Below are positions 16,547 through 25,272 of a stretch of DNA of 64,000 nucleotides, one piece after another. Position 1 is the stretch's first letter. Every line of letters begins with the position of its first letter. The notes beneath the pieces were generated by a model, which was not told the DNA's origin, did not search any database, and saw nothing but the letters and a program-made list of their open reading frames with translations. The DNA comes from Streptantibioticus_A sp037034305 (GTDB lineage: Bacteria; Actinomycetota; Actinomycetes; Streptomycetales; Streptomycetaceae): NCBI GenBank assembly GCA_037034305.1, contig JBAGJY010000001.1, positions 434,001 through 498,000 of the forward strand. Reading direction: 5' to 3'. Made by a program: the position numbers and the translations under genes.

Positions 16547-17395
16547 GTGGCGAAGAAGCTCGCCGTCATCGGGGCCGGTCTGATGGGCTCCGGCATCGCA
16601 CAGGTATCCGCCCAGGCGGGCTACGAGGTCGTGCTGCGCGATGTCACCGACGAGGCGCTGGCCCGGGGCAAGAGCGGGATCGAGGCGTCGTACGAGAAGT
16701 TCGTCGCCAAGGGCAAGCTGGACGCCGCCACCGCCGAGGCCGCGCTCGGCCGCATCACCACGACCACCGACCTCGACGCGGCAGCCGACGCCGACATCGT
16801 CGTCGAGGCGGTCTTCGAGAAGATCGAGGTCAAGCAGGAGATCTTCCGCACCCTCGACAAGCTGGTGCGCGAGGAGACGATCCTCGCCTCCAACACCTCC
16901 GCCATTCCGATCACCAAGATCGCCGCGGTGACCGGACGGCCCGAGCGGGTGGTCGGTACGCACTTCTTCTCGCCGGTGCCGATGATGCAGCTGTGCGAGC
17001 TGGTCCGCGGCTACAAGACCAGCGACGAGACGCTGGCCGCCGCCCGGGCCTTCGCCGAGGAGATCGGCAAGACCTGCATCGTGGTCAACCGCGACGTCGC
17101 GGGCTTCGTCACCACCCGGCTGATCTCCGCCCTCGTGGTGGAGGCCGTCAAGCTCTACGAGTCCGGCGTCGCCTCCGCCGAGGACATCGACATCGCCTGC
17201 AAGCTCGGCTTCGGCCACGCCATGGGGCCGCTGGCCACCACCGACCTGACCGGTGTCGACATCCTGCTGCACGCCACCGGCAACATCTACACCGAGTCCC
17301 AGGACGAGAAGTTCGCCCCGCCGGAGCTGATGCGGCGCATGGTTGACGCCGGTGACATCGGCCGTAAGAGCGGCCAGGGCTTCTACCGCTACTGA
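16547..17395 (+). CDS. 3-hydroxybutyryl-CoA dehydrogenase
   Basis: NAD(P)-dependent oxidoreductase of 3-hydroxybutyryl-CoA and acetoacetyl-CoA, cytoplasmic. The 282-residue length is typical. The dinucleotide loop is GAGLMGSGIAQ at residues 8-18; the catalytic His lies in VVGTHFFSPVPMMQLCELV near residue 140; NRDVAGFVTTRL follows near residue 183. GTG 16547 gives MAKKLAVIGAG. It supports butyryl-CoA metabolism together with the thiolase at 32.9 kb and the mutase at 38.6 kb, although it is not in an operon with them. Confidence 0.92.
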   Translation: MAKKLAVIGAGLMGSGIAQVSAQAGYEVVLRDVTDEALARGKSGIEASYEKFVAKGKLDAATAEAALGRITTTTDLDAAADADIVVEAVFEKIEVKQEIFRTLDKLVREETILASNTSAIPITKIAAVTGRPERVVGTHFFSPVPMMQLCELVRGYKTSDETLAAARAFAEEIGKTCIVVNRDVAGFVTTRLISALVVEAVKLYESGVASAEDIDIACKLGFGHAMGPLATTDLTGVDILLHATGNIYTESQDEKFAPPELMRRMVDAGDIGRKSGQGFYRY

Positions 17396-17584
17396 AGCGG
17401 TGAACGGCGCGTCAGTACCGGCGCGGGCAACCGCGTTGGTACTTGCGTCTTCACCCCGAAGAGTGAATTCGGTATCGGTTCGCTCACGGACGGCAACCCT
17501 TGGATGCGACGAATCGTCAGTTGCGGTGAGACTGGAGAGACGATCGACACGGACCACGGGGATCCACACACCTTGGGAGCGCGC

Positions 17585-17908
17585 ATGCACATCAGGGGCG
17601 ACCATGCCCAGCTCAGCGTCGGGGGCCGCCTCGACGTCCGGAGCGCGGCGGACGCCCGTACCGTCCTGCATTCCGCTGTCGACTCCGGCCACGGGGACCT
17701 GGTGCTGGATCTGACCGAGCTGGACTCGTGGGACGCCACGGGCCTCGGCGTGATCATGGGCGCGCACCGGCGCGCCGGACGGGCCAACCGCCGCCTGGTG
17801 CTGCGGGGTGTGCCCCCGCAGATGGAACGGCTGCTGGTGGCCACCCGACTGCACCGGATCCTCACCATCGAGCGGGGTCTCACGCCGGATCCGTCGGCCC
17901 GCTCCTAG
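17585..17908 (+). CDS. STAS-domain anti-sigma factor antagonist
   Basis: The 107-residue protein is a single STAS domain that would bind and inhibit a partner-switching anti-sigma kinase. The phosphorylation loop reads DSWDATGLGVIM near residues 46-57; the residue matching the phosphorylated Ser of SpoIIAA is Thr here, which can still be phosphorylated. ATG 17585 follows GGGAG. There is no anti-sigma kinase or sigma gene beside it, so its partner lies elsewhere. Confidence 0.85.
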   Translation: MHIRGDHAQLSVGGRLDVRSAADARTVLHSAVDSGHGDLVLDLTELDSWDATGLGVIMGAHRRAGRANRRLVLRGVPPQMERLLVATRLHRILTIERGLTPDPSARS

Positions 17909-17981
17909 CGCCGGGGGCTGGTCGCGGCGATGCCGACCGGGGGTGTCACAGTGCCGGGGAGAACACAGTAGGGTTCGGTCC

Positions 17982-18003
17982 CGGCGTGCCGTTCGGCACG
18001 CCG
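17982..18003 (+). terminator. Perfect 22-base palindrome after the STAS gene
   Basis: CGGCGTGCCG-TT-CGGCACGCCG, a ten-base-pair stem with a two-base loop, 74 bases after the STAS stop and 90 bases before the next start. It may be a terminator or an operator of the next gene. Confidence 0.45.
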
Positions 18004-18092
18004 TCCCAAGGCAACCGGGCCGGTCCCACGTTCGGACGTACGGGCTTCCGGTACGACATCCCGTACGCGAGTCGCTATGGGGGGCGGAGACG

Positions 18093-20558
18093 ATGGAACC
18101 ACACAACCGTGGCCCCGAGGACCACGAGACCGCCGGTAGGGCGGTGCCCGACGCCGGGGGGGACCCGATGACGGGCGGGGAGGACACCCTGTCCACCCGG
18201 CGTCCGCCGCGCGCCCCGCTCGACGGGACCGGCGCCAAGGGCGCCGCGCGGGTGGCCCAGGTGGTGGCGGGGGAGTACCTGCTGACCGTCAATCCGATAG
18301 ACGGCAGCGAGGTCGTGCTGTGCCCGCCCGGCCGGATATCCGAGGCCGTTCGCCGCACCCCCGAACAGCGAGCGGCCCGCGACCGCGCCGCCCGGCCGGT
18401 GGCCTGCGCCGGTACCCCGGTACCGGAGCGGCCGCTGCTGGAGCGGTCGGAGGAGATGGAGCGGCTGGTACGGCTGCTCGGCCGTGGCCGCTCGGTACGG
18501 GTCACCGGACCCTCGGGCTCCGGCCGTACCGCACTGCTGGCGGCGACGGCGGACCGGTGCGTGGGCCTCGCGCCTGACGGCGTGATACGCCTGTCCGGCT
18601 ACCGGCGCACCCCCGCCGACCTGCTGTACGACCTCTACACCACGGTCTACCGGGCGGACGGAAACCGTCCGGACCGGCCCCGGCTGCGGGAGTTGGCCTG
18701 CGACATCGGTGCCGTCGTCGTCCTCGACGACATCGAGTTCGGCGGCGCGGCCCTTGAGGAGTTCCTCGCCGCCGCCCCGGAATGCGCCTTCCTGATCTCC
18801 GCCACCCCCGAGGTGGCCGCCCCCTCACCCGACTCGCACCTCGAAGAGGTCTTCCTGCCCGGCCTGTCCAAGGCCGCCTGCACGGAACTGCTGGAGCGGG
18901 CCGCCGAGCGCCCCCTCACCGAGGAGGAGACCGCCTGGGCGTCCGACCTGTGGTTCGAGTCCGAGGGCCTGCCGCTGCGCTTCGTCCAGGCCGGCGCGCT
19001 GCTGCGGCACCGCGAGGAGACCCTGCGGGCCACGACACAGGACGCCGAACGGTCCGCGGAACGGGTGGACGACAACCCGTTCGACCCCGAGGCGGTACCC
19101 GGCCGCACCGCGCTGCCGTCGCTGGCGGAGAGCGCCGCACCGGCCCAACTGCTGGCCTCCCGGCTGAGCGAGAACGCCGCCGAGGCGCTCGCCTTCGCCA
19201 TCGCGCTCGGCGGCGAGTGCCCGCACCAGTCGCATCTGCCCGCACTCGTCGGGGACACCCACGCCGACACGGCACTCGCCGAACTCGTCGAATGCGGGCT
19301 GGCCACCCCGGTCGGCTCGCACTTCCGGCTGGCCGCCGGAGTGCTCCAGCAACTCACCGCCGGAGGCGACGCCGGACAGCGGGAACGCTCCCAGGCGCCC
19401 GCCCAGCACTACGCGTGGTGGGCGGGGCATCCGTCGGTGGACGCGGAACGGGTCGCCGCCGAGGCGGACGCGATCCTCGCCGCGATGTCCGCCAGCCGCG
19501 ACGGCGGCCACCCCAGCGCCGCGGTGCTGCTGGCGCACACCGCCGCACCCGCGTTCGCCGCCGCGCTGGACTGGAGCGCGTGGGAGCGCGCGCTGCGCAT
19601 CGGCCAGGAGGCCGCGCGGCTCGCCGGTGAGGTGGGTGAAGAGGCCTACTTCCACCACGAGTTGGGCGTACTCGCGCTGTGCACCGGCAACCTGGAGCGG
19701 GCGCGCACCGAGTTGGAGGCGTCCATCGGCATGCGCGGGGTGCTCGCCGACCGGCAGGGCACCATCGTCGGGCGGCGCACCCTCGCCCTGGTCACCGACC
19801 GGGCGGCCGGGCCGTCGCCGGTGCGCACCCAGTCCGCGGAGGAGATTCCGGTCTCCCGCGGTGAGGCGTCACCGTCTCCGCTGACGGTACGGCCACCGCT
19901 CGCGGTGGAACGGACGGCGCCGACCGTGGTCACCCCGTACCTGGCCGCCGAGGCTCCGACCGGGCGCCGGTTCGGGGCGCTCGCCGGGTCGCGCCGCAAC
20001 CTGATCGCGGCGGGGGCGGGGGCGGTGCTGGTCGCCGTGCTCGGGACGGTCGTGACGCTCGGCGCCACGTCCGGGCACCAGTCACAGCAGAACGTGCCGC
20101 TGAACGTCAACACCTCGGAATCGGCCACCCAGGACACCAACAACGACGGTGACCTCCCGGCCGGGCAGCCGTCGACCGGGGGCGGCACCCCGCGGCGCGC
20201 CGGGGCACCGTCCGGCTCGCCGGTACACGGTGCGTCGAAGAACCCCACGGGATCACCCACCGGCGCGCCGACCAGCGCGCCCACCTCGCCGACCGGTGGC
20301 GGGTCGACCCCTACGGCGTCGCAGCCGCCGACTCACACGCCACCGACGTCGCCGCCGACATCGCCGTCCAAGTCGTCCTCGTCTGCGCCGAGTTCGTCAG
20401 CGTCCTCGACGCCGTCCAAGACACCGGTCCCCCCGAGCGGCACGTCCACCACGGCCAGCGGTGCGGCCCCCAGCGAGTCGATCAGCGGGCCCGCTTCCAG
20501 CAGCGGCGGGAGCGGCCCGGCGACACCCAGCGCGGCCCCAAGCGGCAGCGCCGCGTAA
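18093..20558 (+). CDS. Large P-loop protein with one membrane helix and Pro/Ser/Thr-rich outer tail
   Basis: Function unknown. The 821-residue protein has, in order: a charged N-terminus; an AAA/STAND-like ATPase region starting with VTGPSGSGRTALLAA (about residues 137-151), where the usual Walker A lysine is arginine, and a Walker B-like AVVVLDDIEF near residue 208; a helical region with TPR-like sequence (about 470-570); one membrane helix near 636-658; and a Ser/Thr/Pro-rich tail of about 160 residues that is probably outside the membrane. ATG 18093 follows GGCGGAG. The architecture suggests a signalling or scaffold protein across the membrane. Confidence 0.8.
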   Translation: MEPHNRGPEDHETAGRAVPDAGGDPMTGGEDTLSTRRPPRAPLDGTGAKGAARVAQVVAGEYLLTVNPIDGSEVVLCPPGRISEAVRRTPEQRAARDRAARPVACAGTPVPERPLLERSEEMERLVRLLGRGRSVRVTGPSGSGRTALLAATADRCVGLAPDGVIRLSGYRRTPADLLYDLYTTVYRADGNRPDRPRLRELACDIGAVVVLDDIEFGGAALEEFLAAAPECAFLISATPEVAAPSPDSHLEEVFLPGLSKAACTELLERAAERPLTEEETAWASDLWFESEGLPLRFVQAGALLRHREETLRATTQDAERSAERVDDNPFDPEAVPGRTALPSLAESAAPAQLLASRLSENAAEALAFAIALGGECPHQSHLPALVGDTHADTALAELVECGLATPVGSHFRLAAGVLQQLTAGGDAGQRERSQAPAQHYAWWAGHPSVDAERVAAEADAILAAMSASRDGGHPSAAVLLAHTAAPAFAAALDWSAWERALRIGQEAARLAGEVGEEAYFHHELGVLALCTGNLERARTELEASIGMRGVLADRQGTIVGRRTLALVTDRAAGPSPVRTQSAEEIPVSRGEASPSPLTVRPPLAVERTAPTVVTPYLAAEAPTGRRFGALAGSRRNLIAAGAGAVLVAVLGTVVTLGATSGHQSQQNVPLNVNTSESATQDTNNDGDLPAGQPSTGGGTPRRAGAPSGSPVHGASKNPTGSPTGAPTSAPTSPTGGGSTPTASQPPTHTPPTSPPTSPSKSSSSAPSSSASSTPSKTPVPPSGTSTTASGAAPSESISGPASSSGGSGPATPSAAPSGSAA

Positions 20559-20605
20559 CGCCCCACGGCCGCGGCGGAATTGAGGAGGCGAGGCCCCCGA
20601 GGGGG

Positions 20606-20624
20606 TGGGGGCTACGCCCCCACA
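20606..20624. terminator. Bidirectional hairpin terminator
   Basis: GTGGGGGC-TAC-GCCCCCAC is a perfect eight-base-pair stem between the convergent P-loop gene and nucS. It belongs to the GGGGGC-loop-GCCCCC family seen at several gene ends here. Confidence 0.7.
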
Positions 20625-20656
20625 AAGCAGGAGCAGGGGCCTTCGACCCCGACGCC

Positions 20657-21316
20657 CTAGAAGAGCCGCAGCTTGTCGTCCTCGATGCCGCGCAGGCCGT
20701 CGTAGTCCAGGACCGCGCAGGAAATGCCACGGTCCGTGGCCAGCACGCGGGCCTGCGGCTTGATCTCCTGTGCGGCGAAGACGCCCTTCACCGGGGCCAG
20801 GTGCGGGTCGCGGTTGAGCAGTTCCAGATAGCGCGTGAGCTGCTCCACACCATCGATCTCGCCACGCCGCTTGATCTCCACCGCGACCGTGCCGCCGTCG
20901 GCGTCCCGGCACAGGATGTCGACCGGGCCGATGGCCGTGGGGTATTCGCGTCGAATGAGCGTCCAGCCGTCACCGAGAGTCTCGATGCGGTCGGCGAGCA
21001 GCTCCTGGAGGTGCGCCTCCACACCGTCCTTGATCAGGCCGGGGTCCACGCCCAGCTCGTGGGAGGAGTCGTGCAGCACCTCCTCCAAGGTGATGATGAG
21101 CTTCTCCCCCGCCTTGTTGACCACCGTCCACACGCCGTCCCCCTCCTTGAGGGTGCACGGCGGCGACATCCAGTTGAGGGGTTTGTAGGCGCGGTCATCC
21201 GCATGGATCGACACACTGCCATCGGCCTTTATGAGCAGAAGTCGCGGCGCCGACGGCAGATGGGCGGTAAGCCGACCCGCGTAGTCCACGGAGCAACGAG
21301 CAATGACGAGACGCAC
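20657..21316 (-). CDS. nucS: Mismatch-specific endonuclease NucS
   Basis: Non-canonical mismatch repair nuclease that cuts both strands at G-T, G-G and T-T mismatches in actinobacteria lacking MutS/MutL. The 219-residue protein has an N-terminal DNA-binding domain (KADGSVSIHADDRAYKPLN near residue 32) and a C-terminal RecB-type nuclease domain with GPVDILCRDADG and VAVEIKRRGEIDG supplying the catalytic D and E-x-K. The C-terminus IEDDKLRLF is a sliding-clamp (beta) binding-type tail. GTG 21316 gives MRLVIARCSVDYAGRL, as in homologues. Confidence 0.94.
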   Translation of the reverse strand: MRLVIARCSVDYAGRLTAHLPSAPRLLLIKADGSVSIHADDRAYKPLNWMSPPCTLKEGDGVWTVVNKAGEKLIITLEEVLHDSSHELGVDPGLIKDGVEAHLQELLADRIETLGDGWTLIRREYPTAIGPVDILCRDADGGTVAVEIKRRGEIDGVEQLTRYLELLNRDPHLAPVKGVFAAQEIKPQARVLATDRGISCAVLDYDGLRGIEDDKLRLF

Positions 21317-21581
21317 GGTCCGCAACGCTACTCGAACCTGCCCCCGCCGCGCGATCTGATCTTGCCGCTGCGGGACTTGACAGGTCCGCGCGACAGGGGG
21401 CGCATTCGGGGACAGGGCGGGCATCCGAGGTTGGCTTGTTGTGGGCGCAAGCTTCTGGTGCGGCCGTACCTATACACCTACGGTGGGTAGCGGGAGTCCG
21501 CCGTGCGGGAGATATTTCGGTGGCTTCCCTCCGACATCCGTCAGGCCCCGTGCGCCGCGCGGGGTCGCGAGAGGAGAACCC

Positions 21582-21974
21582 ATGTCGCTCGACGTCTCAC
21601 CGGCCCTCCTCGAACAGGCCGAGCGAGGCGAGGTCGACGAAGCGGAATTCGTCGACTGCGTCCGGACCTCCCTGCCGTACGCATGGCAGCTGATCAGCTC
21701 ACTGGTGGCCCAACTGAAGGTGGACGGCGGCGAGTTCGCCGACAACCTGGTCCCGCCCCCGGACGAGCAGGCGCGCGGCCAGCTGTTGCGCGCGCTTGCC
21801 AGTGACGCCATACGCGGCGCCCTTCAGCGCCACTTCGGGGTTCGGCTCGCATTCCAGAACTGCCATCGGGTCGCCGTCTTCCCACTCGACTCCTCCGTCG
21901 ACCCGACGTACGCCCGCTTCACCTCCGTGCGGGCCCAACTCCTCAACCAGTCCCCGGAGTTGAGGGACTGCTGA
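21582..21974 (+). CDS. SCO5389-family conserved hypothetical protein
   Basis: Function unknown. The 130-residue cytoplasmic protein has no membrane segment and no recognisable catalytic motif. It is mostly helical in the first half (ALLEQAERGEVDEAEFVDCV) with a mixed second half. ATG 21582 has GAGGAG six bases upstream. It belongs to a family nearly confined to streptomycetes and always near nucS as I recall. It faces the LLM oxidoreductase gene across a 32-base gap. Confidence 0.75.
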   Translation: MSLDVSPALLEQAERGEVDEAEFVDCVRTSLPYAWQLISSLVAQLKVDGGEFADNLVPPPDEQARGQLLRALASDAIRGALQRHFGVRLAFQNCHRVAVFPLDSSVDPTYARFTSVRAQLLNQSPELRDC

Positions 21975-22006
21975 ACCCGTAGGGCGCCGCCTTGAGTCTC
22001 CCGCTG

Positions 22007-23032
22007 CTACGCGAGCAGCGGGAGTACTTCGCTGCCCAGCCGCGCCACGTTCAGTTCGGTACTGGTCAGATCGCCCGAGCCCTCGGCGAGCAGCGCGAAC
22101 CGGCTGATCCCGGTGCGCTCCGCGGTGGCGGCCAACCGGTCGGCGCACAGCCGGGGGGTGCCCACCGGGTGCAGCCGGCACAGCAACTCCGTGTACTCGT
22201 CGGCGTCCCGCATCCGCCGCGGCCGACCGTCCACGGTGACATGCGCGGCCAGGCCCTGGCGCAGCCACTCCGGCATCGCCTTGGCCAGCGTCTCCACGGC
22301 CTCCCGCTCGGTGTCCGCCAACTGCACCACTCCGGCGGAGACATGCGCCACCCGGGTCACCTCTTCGGGTGAACGTCCCACCGCCAGCGCGGTGTTGCGC
22401 CACAACGCGGTCATCTCCGCCTTCTCCTCGTCCCCGCAGTGCATGCCCAGCAGCATCGGCAGACCACGCTGCGCGGCGAGCCGTACGCTCGCGGGCGAGG
22501 TACAGGCGAGCACGACCGGCGGCCCGGAGGACTCCTCCAACTCGTCGGCACGGGGGACGACCGGCACCTCGCGGAACCGGTAGCGCGGCCCGTCCGCGCC
22601 CACCCGCGGCTCGCGCAGCCAGCGCAGCAGCAGGTCGAGCGCCTCCGGGAAGCCCTCCTCGTAGGCGGCCACGCCGGTGCCGAAGACCTCCAGGTCCTGC
22701 CAGGGGCCGCCACGGCCGACGCCCAATGTGAAGCGCCCGCCGGACGTCAGGTGCAGCAGCGCCGCCTGCTCACCGAGGGTGACCGGGTGGGCGGTGGGCA
22801 GCACGCTGACCGCGGTGCCGACACGGATCCGCCGGGTGCGGCCGAGCAGCATCGCGGCCAGTGTGGCGCCCTGCGGGCACACTCCGTACGGCATGAAGTG
22901 GTGCTCGGCCAGCCACACGGCGTCCAGCCCGGCGGCCTCGGCGGCGTCCGCCGTGCGCAGCGTACGGTGCAGCGCCTCGGTGTGGCCCTGACCCGGGAAC
23001 TGGGCCGAGAGCGCGAATACCCCTACGCGCAT
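22007..23032 (-). CDS. LLM class flavin-dependent oxidoreductase
   Basis: Luciferase-like (beta/alpha)8 monooxygenase or reductase using FMN or F420. The 341-residue protein shows the family motifs LDAVWLAEHHFMPYGVCPQGAT near residues 36-57, TRRIRVGTAVSVLP near residue 65 and LTSGGRFTLGVGRGG near residue 97. ATG 23032 is preceded by GGAGAGGTGA. The substrate is not predictable. It is divergent from the small zinc-ribbon gene. Confidence 0.88.
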   Translation of the reverse strand: MRVGVFALSAQFPGQGHTEALHRTLRTADAAEAAGLDAVWLAEHHFMPYGVCPQGATLAAMLLGRTRRIRVGTAVSVLPTAHPVTLGEQAALLHLTSGGRFTLGVGRGGPWQDLEVFGTGVAAYEEGFPEALDLLLRWLREPRVGADGPRYRFREVPVVPRADELEESSGPPVVLACTSPASVRLAAQRGLPMLLGMHCGDEEKAEMTALWRNTALAVGRSPEEVTRVAHVSAGVVQLADTEREAVETLAKAMPEWLRQGLAAHVTVDGRPRRMRDADEYTELLCRLHPVGTPRLCADRLAATAERTGISRFALLAEGSGDLTSTELNVARLGSEVLPLLA

Positions 23033-23236
23033 TGTTGATTCACCTCTCCTCGCCCGGCGAGGCTCCCCATTGGCAATAACGCGCGACACGTGCCGAAGGC
23101 ACGGGGTGGCGCCGATATTTCGTGACTGCGTGATTGTCGGACGGGCGTCCACCCGGAATCCGGCGGTTACCCGGCGGCGGCGACGCCGCGTACGCTGGGG
23201 GTGACCCTTGGCAAGCCACCGTTCGTGAGGTGTCCC

Positions 23237-23551
23237 GTGTCGCCGCGCCGCAACCGCCCCTACCGGGCCGACAAGTTCGAACCGCGGCCCGAAGGGGATC
23301 GGCACGGCCTCGAACGCGTGGAGACCTGGCGCGGCGAGGAGTGGGTGATGCGCCCCGTCGCGGGCAGCGGCGGCAAGACGTACCGGTGCCCCGGCTGCGA
23401 CCAGGAGATCCCGCCCGGCGTCGGCCATGTCGTGGCCTGGCCGGAGTACGGGGGAGTGGACGACCGGCGGCACTGGCATCGAGGCTGCTGGGAGGCCCGG
23501 GACCGACGCGGCGCGAAGCTCCTGCGATCCCGCAACGCCCCCCGCCACTGA
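23237..23551 (+). CDS. Small zinc-ribbon-like conserved protein
   Basis: The 104-residue basic protein has a likely metal site: YRCPGCDQEIPPGVGHVVAW (C-x2-C) followed by RRHWHRGCW (H...C). Streptomyces homologues are commonly labelled ATP/GTP-binding protein, but no P-loop is visible, so that label is not supported. GTG 23237 follows a GAGGTG ribosome site. The Arg-rich ends suggest nucleic-acid contact (inference). Confidence 0.75.
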   Translation: MSPRRNRPYRADKFEPRPEGDRHGLERVETWRGEEWVMRPVAGSGGKTYRCPGCDQEIPPGVGHVVAWPEYGGVDDRRHWHRGCWEARDRRGAKLLRSRNAPRH

Positions 23552-23592
23552 CCGGGGCCTCGGCCCCCGGGCCCCGGTCGGGCGAAGTCCGC
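23552..23592. terminator. Convergent-gene terminator plus short dispersed repeat
   Basis: CCGGGGCC (23552-23559) pairs with GGCCCCGG (23570-23577). The following 17 bases GGTCGGGCGAAGTCCGC (23576-23592) recur exactly at 57945-57961, beside the second copy of the dispersed intergenic element. Confidence 0.55.
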
Positions 23593-23624
23593 GGCGGCTC
23601 TCACATGATCCGCCGGACGGAAAC

Positions 23625-24470
23625 CTAGTGGGGAGTCTCCGGTGTCGCGAAGGGGACCTGGAGGGAGAGGAGTTCGGGCTGGGGGAGGGTCCAGCCGTGG
23701 GTCTTGAAGAGGTGGGTGGCCCTGGCGCGGGTGGTGGGGTTGGCGGACACGCGCTCCACCCAGGTCTGCGGGTCGGGGCCGAGCAGCTCGCGCAACTCGG
23801 GGGAGGCGGCCAGCAGTTCGGTCAGGAGGGTGTGCTGGTCCGCGGTGGGGTGGGGGCCGCGGCCGTCCAGGCAGAGAACGCCGTGGACGTTGGCGTACAG
23901 GTACGCGACCGGCAGCGGGGTGCCGTTCGCAAGGCGCAGCGGGAAGCGGTCGCAAGTGACCCTGATGCGGCGGAAGTTGAGCGACTCCGAAGTGTCGATC
24001 GCGGTCAGTTGCTCGGCGTCCAGCCAGGAGGCGACCAGTGTCGACTCCCGTGAGCCGTCCAGGTACGGCGAGGCGCTCACGTACCCGTGCACGCTGACGT
24101 GCGCGGAGACGCCGACCGCGATACCGGTGACCCGCACCGGGACCATGGGGACGGTCGCGGTCAGCCCGACCGAGGTGAGCTTGTGCCGTACCTGGCCCGG
24201 GGAGCCGTTCGAGCCGACCGCCATGACGGGGACGCGTTCGGCGACCGGTGGCAGTTCCAACCCGGTGAGGAGATCGTCCAGTTGGCGGCCGGTTGACTCG
24301 ACGTGCCACCCGCCAGGCGGCCCGGGCGACGGGCGGAGCGGCAGCAGTTCGCCGCGGTGCAGCAGTCCGGGTTCCGATACCTGCCCGCCCGGGTAGCTGA
24401 GCGGCTGCTGGGCGGCGACGGCGTCCAGCCCGAGCGCCTCCAGGCTGCGCGGTCGCGGTCGTGTCACCAC
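23625..24470 (-). CDS. Conserved hypothetical protein next to ABC transporter genes
   Basis: Function unknown. The 281-residue protein is cytoplasmic in composition. One stretch, VPVMAVGSNGSPGQVRHKL near residues 63-81, resembles the YGSN loop of gamma-glutamylcyclotransferase-like folds, but the rest does not let me assign the family. Two GTG codons (24470 and 24467) lie at the start; the gene begins 29 bases after the ABC permease stop, so it is probably cotranscribed with it. Confidence 0.7.
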   Translation of the reverse strand: MVTRPRPRSLEALGLDAVAAQQPLSYPGGQVSEPGLLHRGELLPLRPSPGPPGGWHVESTGRQLDDLLTGLELPPVAERVPVMAVGSNGSPGQVRHKLTSVGLTATVPMVPVRVTGIAVGVSAHVSVHGYVSASPYLDGSRESTLVASWLDAEQLTAIDTSESLNFRRIRVTCDRFPLRLANGTPLPVAYLYANVHGVLCLDGRGPHPTADQHTLLTELLAASPELRELLGPDPQTWVERVSANPTTRARATHLFKTHGWTLPQPELLSLQVPFATPETPH

Positions 24471-24499
24471 ACCGCGAGCGTACCGCGCGAGGGCCGCGC

Positions 24500-25270
24500 T
24501 CAGGCGTCCCGCTTCTGCAGCAGCGCGTAGCCGCCGACGAGTGCGGCGGCCACCCAGGCCGCCATGATCAGCAGGCCCACCCAAGGCCCGTACGGGCGGC
24601 CGTCGTTGCGGGTGACCACCATCATGATCTTCTGTCCCGCCTGGTCGGGCAGATAACGGGCGATCTTCTTGGTGGCGCTGACCCCGCCGAGGATGTTGGA
24701 GATCAGGAAGAAGAACGGCATCAGGATCGACAGCGACAGCAGCGGACTGCGCAGCATCGCCGCACAACCCATCGCGAACACCGCCATCAGCGTCATGTAC
24801 AGCCCGCCGCCGACCACCGCCCGCAGTACGCCCGGGCTGCCGATGTCGGTGCGGTGATCGCCCAGTACCGCCTGGCCGACGAAGAAGGAGATGAACGCGG
24901 TCGCCTCACCGACCACCAGGGCCAGCGCGGTGGCGACGGTGATCTTGCCGAACAGGAAGCTGCCGCGCTGCGGTACCGCCGCCAGTGAGCTGCGGATCAT
25001 GCCGGTGGAGTACTCGTTGGAGACCACCAGGACACCGAAGACGATCATCAGCAGCTGGCCGATTCCCATGCCCGCGAAGCTGGTGTAGGTGGGGTCGAAG
25101 GTCAGCCGATCGGTCAGCGGCATCTTGTGGAACTCGTTGTTGACCAGCAGCGAGATCAGCAGGCCGAGGCCCACCGTGATGACCGTCGCCAGCGAGAGCG
25201 TCCACACTGTGGACCGTACTGACCGGATCTTGGTCCATTCCGACTTCAGGACCGCCGTCGTCGCCGCCAT
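24500..25270 (-). CDS. ABC-2 type transporter permease
   Basis: Six-span membrane protein of about 256 residues, with hydrophobic segments near residues 20-42, 65-85, 105-130, 145-165, 175-195 and 230-248. ATG 25270 is chosen because AGGGAG lies seven bases before it; an in-frame GTG at 25276 overlaps the ATPase stop but sits too close to that ribosome site. It pairs with the ATPase gene upstream. The substrate is unknown. Confidence 0.87.
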   Translation of the reverse strand: MAATTAVLKSEWTKIRSVRSTVWTLSLATVITVGLGLLISLLVNNEFHKMPLTDRLTFDPTYTSFAGMGIGQLLMIVFGVLVVSNEYSTGMIRSSLAAVPQRGSFLFGKITVATALALVVGEATAFISFFVGQAVLGDHRTDIGSPGVLRAVVGGGLYMTLMAVFAMGCAAMLRSPLLSLSILMPFFFLISNILGGVSATKKIARYLPDQAGQKIMMVVTRNDGRPYGPWVGLLIMAAWVAAALVGGYALLQKRDA

Positions 25271-25272
25271 GG

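Noticed and set aside
23237..23551. ATP/GTP-binding function for the small zinc-ribbon-like protein
   Set aside because: This label is common for homologues, but no P-loop or other nucleotide motif is present; only a possible zinc site is visible.
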